Source of the DNA: Spirogloea muscicola
Taxonomy: Eukaryota; Streptophyta; Zygnematophyceae; Spirogloeales; Spirogloeaceae
DNA length: 12,064 nucleotides
Assembly (NCBI GenBank): GCA_009602725.1
Contig: WELB01000134.1
Coordinates: 383,804 to 395,867, forward strand
Reading direction: 5' to 3'
Part shown: positions 9,759 to 12,064 of the stretch, piece after piece
Layout: each line of letters opens with the position of its first letter
Numbering within the stretch: position 1 is the first letter of the stretch
The notes under the pieces: generated by a model
Databases searched by the model: none
What the model was told of the DNA's origin: nothing
The model's input: the letters and a program-made list of their open reading frames with translations, nothing else
Made by a program: the position numbers and the translations under genes

Positions 9759-11543
9759 TCACAGCACGTCACGCTTATCACTGCCACTCTCCAGCTTCCT
9801 GAGGGACTCCTCAATGTCGGACATGATGCTTAGGGGCCCAGTAGTGGGGAGGTACCTTGCGATCGGTACACCGTCGCCATCAACGAGGAACTGCACAGAA
9901 TAGCGGTTATAATGAGTGGGTGCCTGCAGGAGGAGTGTCCTCAGGGTTGCCAAGAACCTAGGCAAGCAAGATGCAAACAGAGAGCAGGTACAGCGAAGGT
10001 AAATGTTGCTATACATGTATACAAAAGTACTATTGAGATGCCCGGGAGAAGGGTTTGGCATACTTTAGCAAAGTTCCACTCAATGTCCCCAGGGAAGAAC
10101 GACTTAAGGAATGTATACACATGAGTATTCTTTGGGCAGCAGTCCTTGGAATCAGGCATGCAATCATAAATGCCCTGGCTGGATGGACAGTAAGGCTCGT
10201 TGACAGTAGACTTGGCAAACATAGGGAAGTTTGCTCTGTAACCAGCGGCGAAGGACTTTATCTCGGCATTAGTCTCTGCACAGTAACACAGAGAGAACGA
10301 CCGTATGAGCTTGTTAGGCTCTCTAGGATCACATATGATACCTGGGGTGCAACACGATCTTTGGCAGCCCAGAACTTGTATTGTACTACACAGCTTAATG
10401 TGATGAAGTGACTAGATGGTCCTCCTCATAGCCGCTATGCATTGCAAAGGAGGATTGTAGGGCATCCTCGCTCAGAGGCACTTCAGATCTTGCAAGAAGG
10501 CCACTGTGAACACTTGATGCCGCATTGCAATGCTCAACCTGTTGCACTAGCTGAAGATGCATGGAAGATAGTAGCACCTAAGGAAGAGCAAGATGGTAGA
10601 ATGAGCTTACTCGGTTCCTGCTGGTTGAACTGATTGCAAGGAAAGGCCAAAACTTGGAAGTTTCGGTTTTGCAGGGCTGCCTGTAATTGGACAAGCTCCT
10701 CGTAATTCTGTGCAATGGAGTGTTAGCTATGTAAGATTAGACTTTCTGCTGCCATGATGAGGCGCTTACAAAATCATAGCAACTACACAAAGAGTACCTA
10801 GGTGGACTTCATATCGTGATCCCAACTATGCTTGCAGGGTCTGGAGACCTATGTGACCATGTGCACTCACTGTCTTGGTTAGGCCACAGTAGCTTGCGAC
10901 GTTGATGACAAGGGAGATCTGCAGCAGCACTTGAGAAAATGGAATCAGCTCCAGCAGGTTATCAGCGGATGCCCCGTCAACGTCCTTGTATGACGGAGAC
11001 GGACCCGTGTCAGACTCAACCTTCTGCAGATACCCTCTAGTATCTGCAATACTGCAGACGGCAGGGATCAACTGAAATCACGGCGATGGAAGCACTGAAG
11101 GACACTCTTGCTGTAGGAGACTGTGTAAATATATGATAGGACGGCGCCAGCAACAGCACCCCTCAAGCTCGACTATGTCACGCGATGCATCAAAGTGCGC
11201 TGAATGCAGACTGCTCTCGAGTCACTCCTCTGGAAAGTCCACCTAACACACACACGGATATGAAGAAGCACTTCTTTGGGTGGAGGCCACAGCCTGGGCG
11301 AGAGCCCGACGCTGGTCGACCATGGAGAGCGCAAGGGGAGCGCAGGGATACGCGCAAAGGGAATGTGGCATCCACGCTTTCGGCAGCACTCACCGAACCG
11401 CCATACTTGCTCAGGTGCTCGAGTTCGCCGTCAATGGTGACGGCCTCGAGGTCGTACAGCGAGGTCGTGGTGGCCAGCGCCGACGCGGTCAGAGCACCGA
11501 GGAGCAGCACGGCCAGCAGCGACAGCCGCGGCGCGGCAGCCAT
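9759..11543 (-). CDS. GPX: Secreted or ER glutathione-peroxidase-like thiol peroxidase (Cys form)
   Basis: Reduces hydroperoxides using thiols. Coding exons (minus strand) are 11543-11394, 10918-10871, 10707-10611, 10275-10064 and 9890-9759. All splice phases agree (0, 0, 1, 0), giving 212 residues, the usual family length plus a leader and insert. The start ATG at 11543 has a strong context (ACCATGGCT). Residues 1-24 form a signal peptide with a hydrophobic Leu/Ala core ending ALA|T. The mature part has YDLEAVTIDGE, the active-site block NVASYCGLT (Cys61, codon TGT rather than the selenocysteine TGA), LAFPCNQFNQQEP (Cys90, Gln96), and WNF (Trp165, Asn166), so the Cys-Gln-Trp-Asn tetrad is complete. 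The stretch EIKSFAAGYRANFPMF lacks the resolving Cys of thioredoxin-dependent plant enzymes. A four-Cys insert lies at about residues 126-148. The C-terminus is KRDVL. The 48-base second exon carries the catalytic Cys. Cys61 and Cys90 are 29 apart, as in animal ER enzymes GPX7/GPX8, so an ER oxidase-like role is possible. Confidence 0.92.
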
Positions 11544-12057
11544 GGTCGGCGCGCGACGGCGGAGGGGCAGCGAGGACGGCTGGTTTGGAAGGCAAGGAGC
11601 GGGCCACGGTGAGCCTTTGCCTGGCCAAAGAAAGACTGCGGCTGCTGTTGGTTTTTCAAAAGAGCGGCTGTAAAAAGAGGCCAGCCAGCTGCCCGGATTA
11701 TGGTGCTCGCTCGGTACCGCAGGGACCGCAGGTGGCCAGACCCTTTCCGGCTTGACACGAATTCACATTCTCCCTTTCCGGCTCCATTGGACCTTGTCCA
11801 TTCTTCTGTAGGCTGACTTTATTCTGGGCCGGCTTTGCTTCCGTACTATGTAGCCTTGTTTAGTCTGCACTCGACTCTGCCTGAACAATGTATTGGCTTG
11901 AATTGGCCTCCCTTTCAATTCATGCGCCCCGCGCGCCTTCTCGTGACACCTGAAGAGGGGCCCGAGCTGAAGAGTTAGGTCGAGGGCGCCGCCGCCGCCG
12001 CCGCCGCCCCTCCTAAACCCCGGGCCGCCGCCGGCGCCGCCGCCGGCGGCGCCCGCC
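11544..12057. promoter_or_regulatory. 5' region of the peroxidase gene, probably a shared promoter
   Basis: About 510 bases upstream of the peroxidase ATG. The part next to the start is GC-rich, the middle (about 11640-11920) is more balanced, and the right end is extremely GC-rich with GCC runs. No clear TATA box was found. If a gene starts on the plus strand at 12058, the interval would be a bidirectional promoter. Open frames inside show no recognisable product, apart from the LxLxL-bearing frame described separately. Confidence 0.4.
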
Positions 12058-12059
12058 AT
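11763..12059 (-). CDS. Unsupported open frame with an LxLxL motif (possible exon)
   Basis: A minus-strand frame begins at ATG 12059 or enters from beyond the window. It reads a Gly-rich start, then ALDLTLQLGPLF, then basic sequence without familiar features to a stop at 11763. LDLTLQL fits the plant EAR-type repression consensus LxLxL. After it lies AG|GTGTCA, a possible donor near 11953, so the true exon, if any, would be only 11954-12059. No downstream exon before the peroxidase ATG is evident. The Gly run is what any GCC repeat would encode, so the frame may be spurious. Confidence 0.2.
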   Translation of the reverse strand: MAGAAGGGAGGGPGFRRGGGGGGGALDLTLQLGPLFRCHEKARGAHELKGRPIQANTLFRQSRVQTKQGYIVRKQSRPRIKSAYRRMDKVQWSRKGRM

Positions 12060-12060
12060 G
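12033..12060. other. GC palindrome beside CCATGG start-codon candidates
   Basis: Positions 12033-12053 form a near-perfect 21-base palindrome (GGCGCCGCCG, one base, CGGCGGCGCC). Five bases later CCATGG supplies an ATG on the plus strand (12058-12060, context GCCATGG) and on the minus strand (12059-12057). The plus-strand ATG would start a gene running out of the window, divergent from the peroxidase. Only four bases follow, so this cannot be tested here. Confidence 0.3.
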
Positions 12061-12064
12061 GGGT

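Noticed and set aside
10886-10888. Selenocysteine codon in the GPX active site
   Set aside because: The active-site codon on the minus strand is TGT (Cys), not TGA, so no Sec insertion or SECIS element is needed.
10826-11071. Longer GPX exon 2 extending upstream of the NVASYCG block
   Set aside because: The open frame does continue upstream, but using the acceptor CTGCTGCAG at 10919 restores exactly the family's spacing between IDGE and NVAS, so the 48-base exon is preferred.
11185-11673. 162-residue plus-strand open frame
   Set aside because: It is antisense to the signal-peptide exon of the peroxidase and has no motif of its own.

Overview
The window is nuclear DNA of a green-lineage eukaryote (land plant, streptophyte alga or another green alga). 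Evidence is a WIP-type C2H2 zinc-finger gene, a family known to me from plants, together with many short GT-AG introns, GC-rich gene starts (1-1100, about 7560-8270, 11300-11600, 11950-12064) and AT-richer introns and 3' flanks. I cannot name the genus. There is no sign of bacterial organisation, mobile elements, CRISPR or tRNA/rRNA genes.

Three spliced genes could be rebuilt by hand, and reading phase agrees at every junction. (1) Plus strand, about 255-2767: a WIP-domain transcription factor whose 5' end is lost. Three exons encode a long low-complexity N-terminus with a Glu-Gln repeat, then four zinc fingers. (2) Minus strand, 7961-3544: a 12-coding-exon patatin-like acyl hydrolase of about 653 residues, with an intact Ser-Asp dyad behind an unrecognised N-terminal extension of about 200 residues. 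(3) Minus strand, 11543-9759: a five-exon glutathione-peroxidase-like protein of 212 residues with a signal peptide, a Cys (not Sec) active site and a four-cysteine insert.

Layout: 1-123 is pure T at the window edge. The WIP gene and the patatin gene converge, with their 3' ends facing across 2768-3543. The patatin and peroxidase genes lie head to tail on the minus strand, separated by about 1.8 kb (7962-9758) that holds the patatin 5' region, a strong imperfect hairpin and the peroxidase 3' flank. Upstream of the peroxidase, 11544-12057 looks like a promoter region. It ends in a GC-rich stretch with an ATG on each strand (CCATGG), so another gene probably begins at or beyond the right edge.

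No multi-gene system is evident. The most unusual items are the peroxidase (no plant-type resolving Cys, a Cys-rich insert, secretory signal and an ER-retrieval-like tail) and the WIP protein (Met in place of Ile in the family-naming motif, plus a pure 13-unit hexamer repeat). A functional link between the lipase and the lipid-peroxide-type reductase is possible but is only inference from adjacency.
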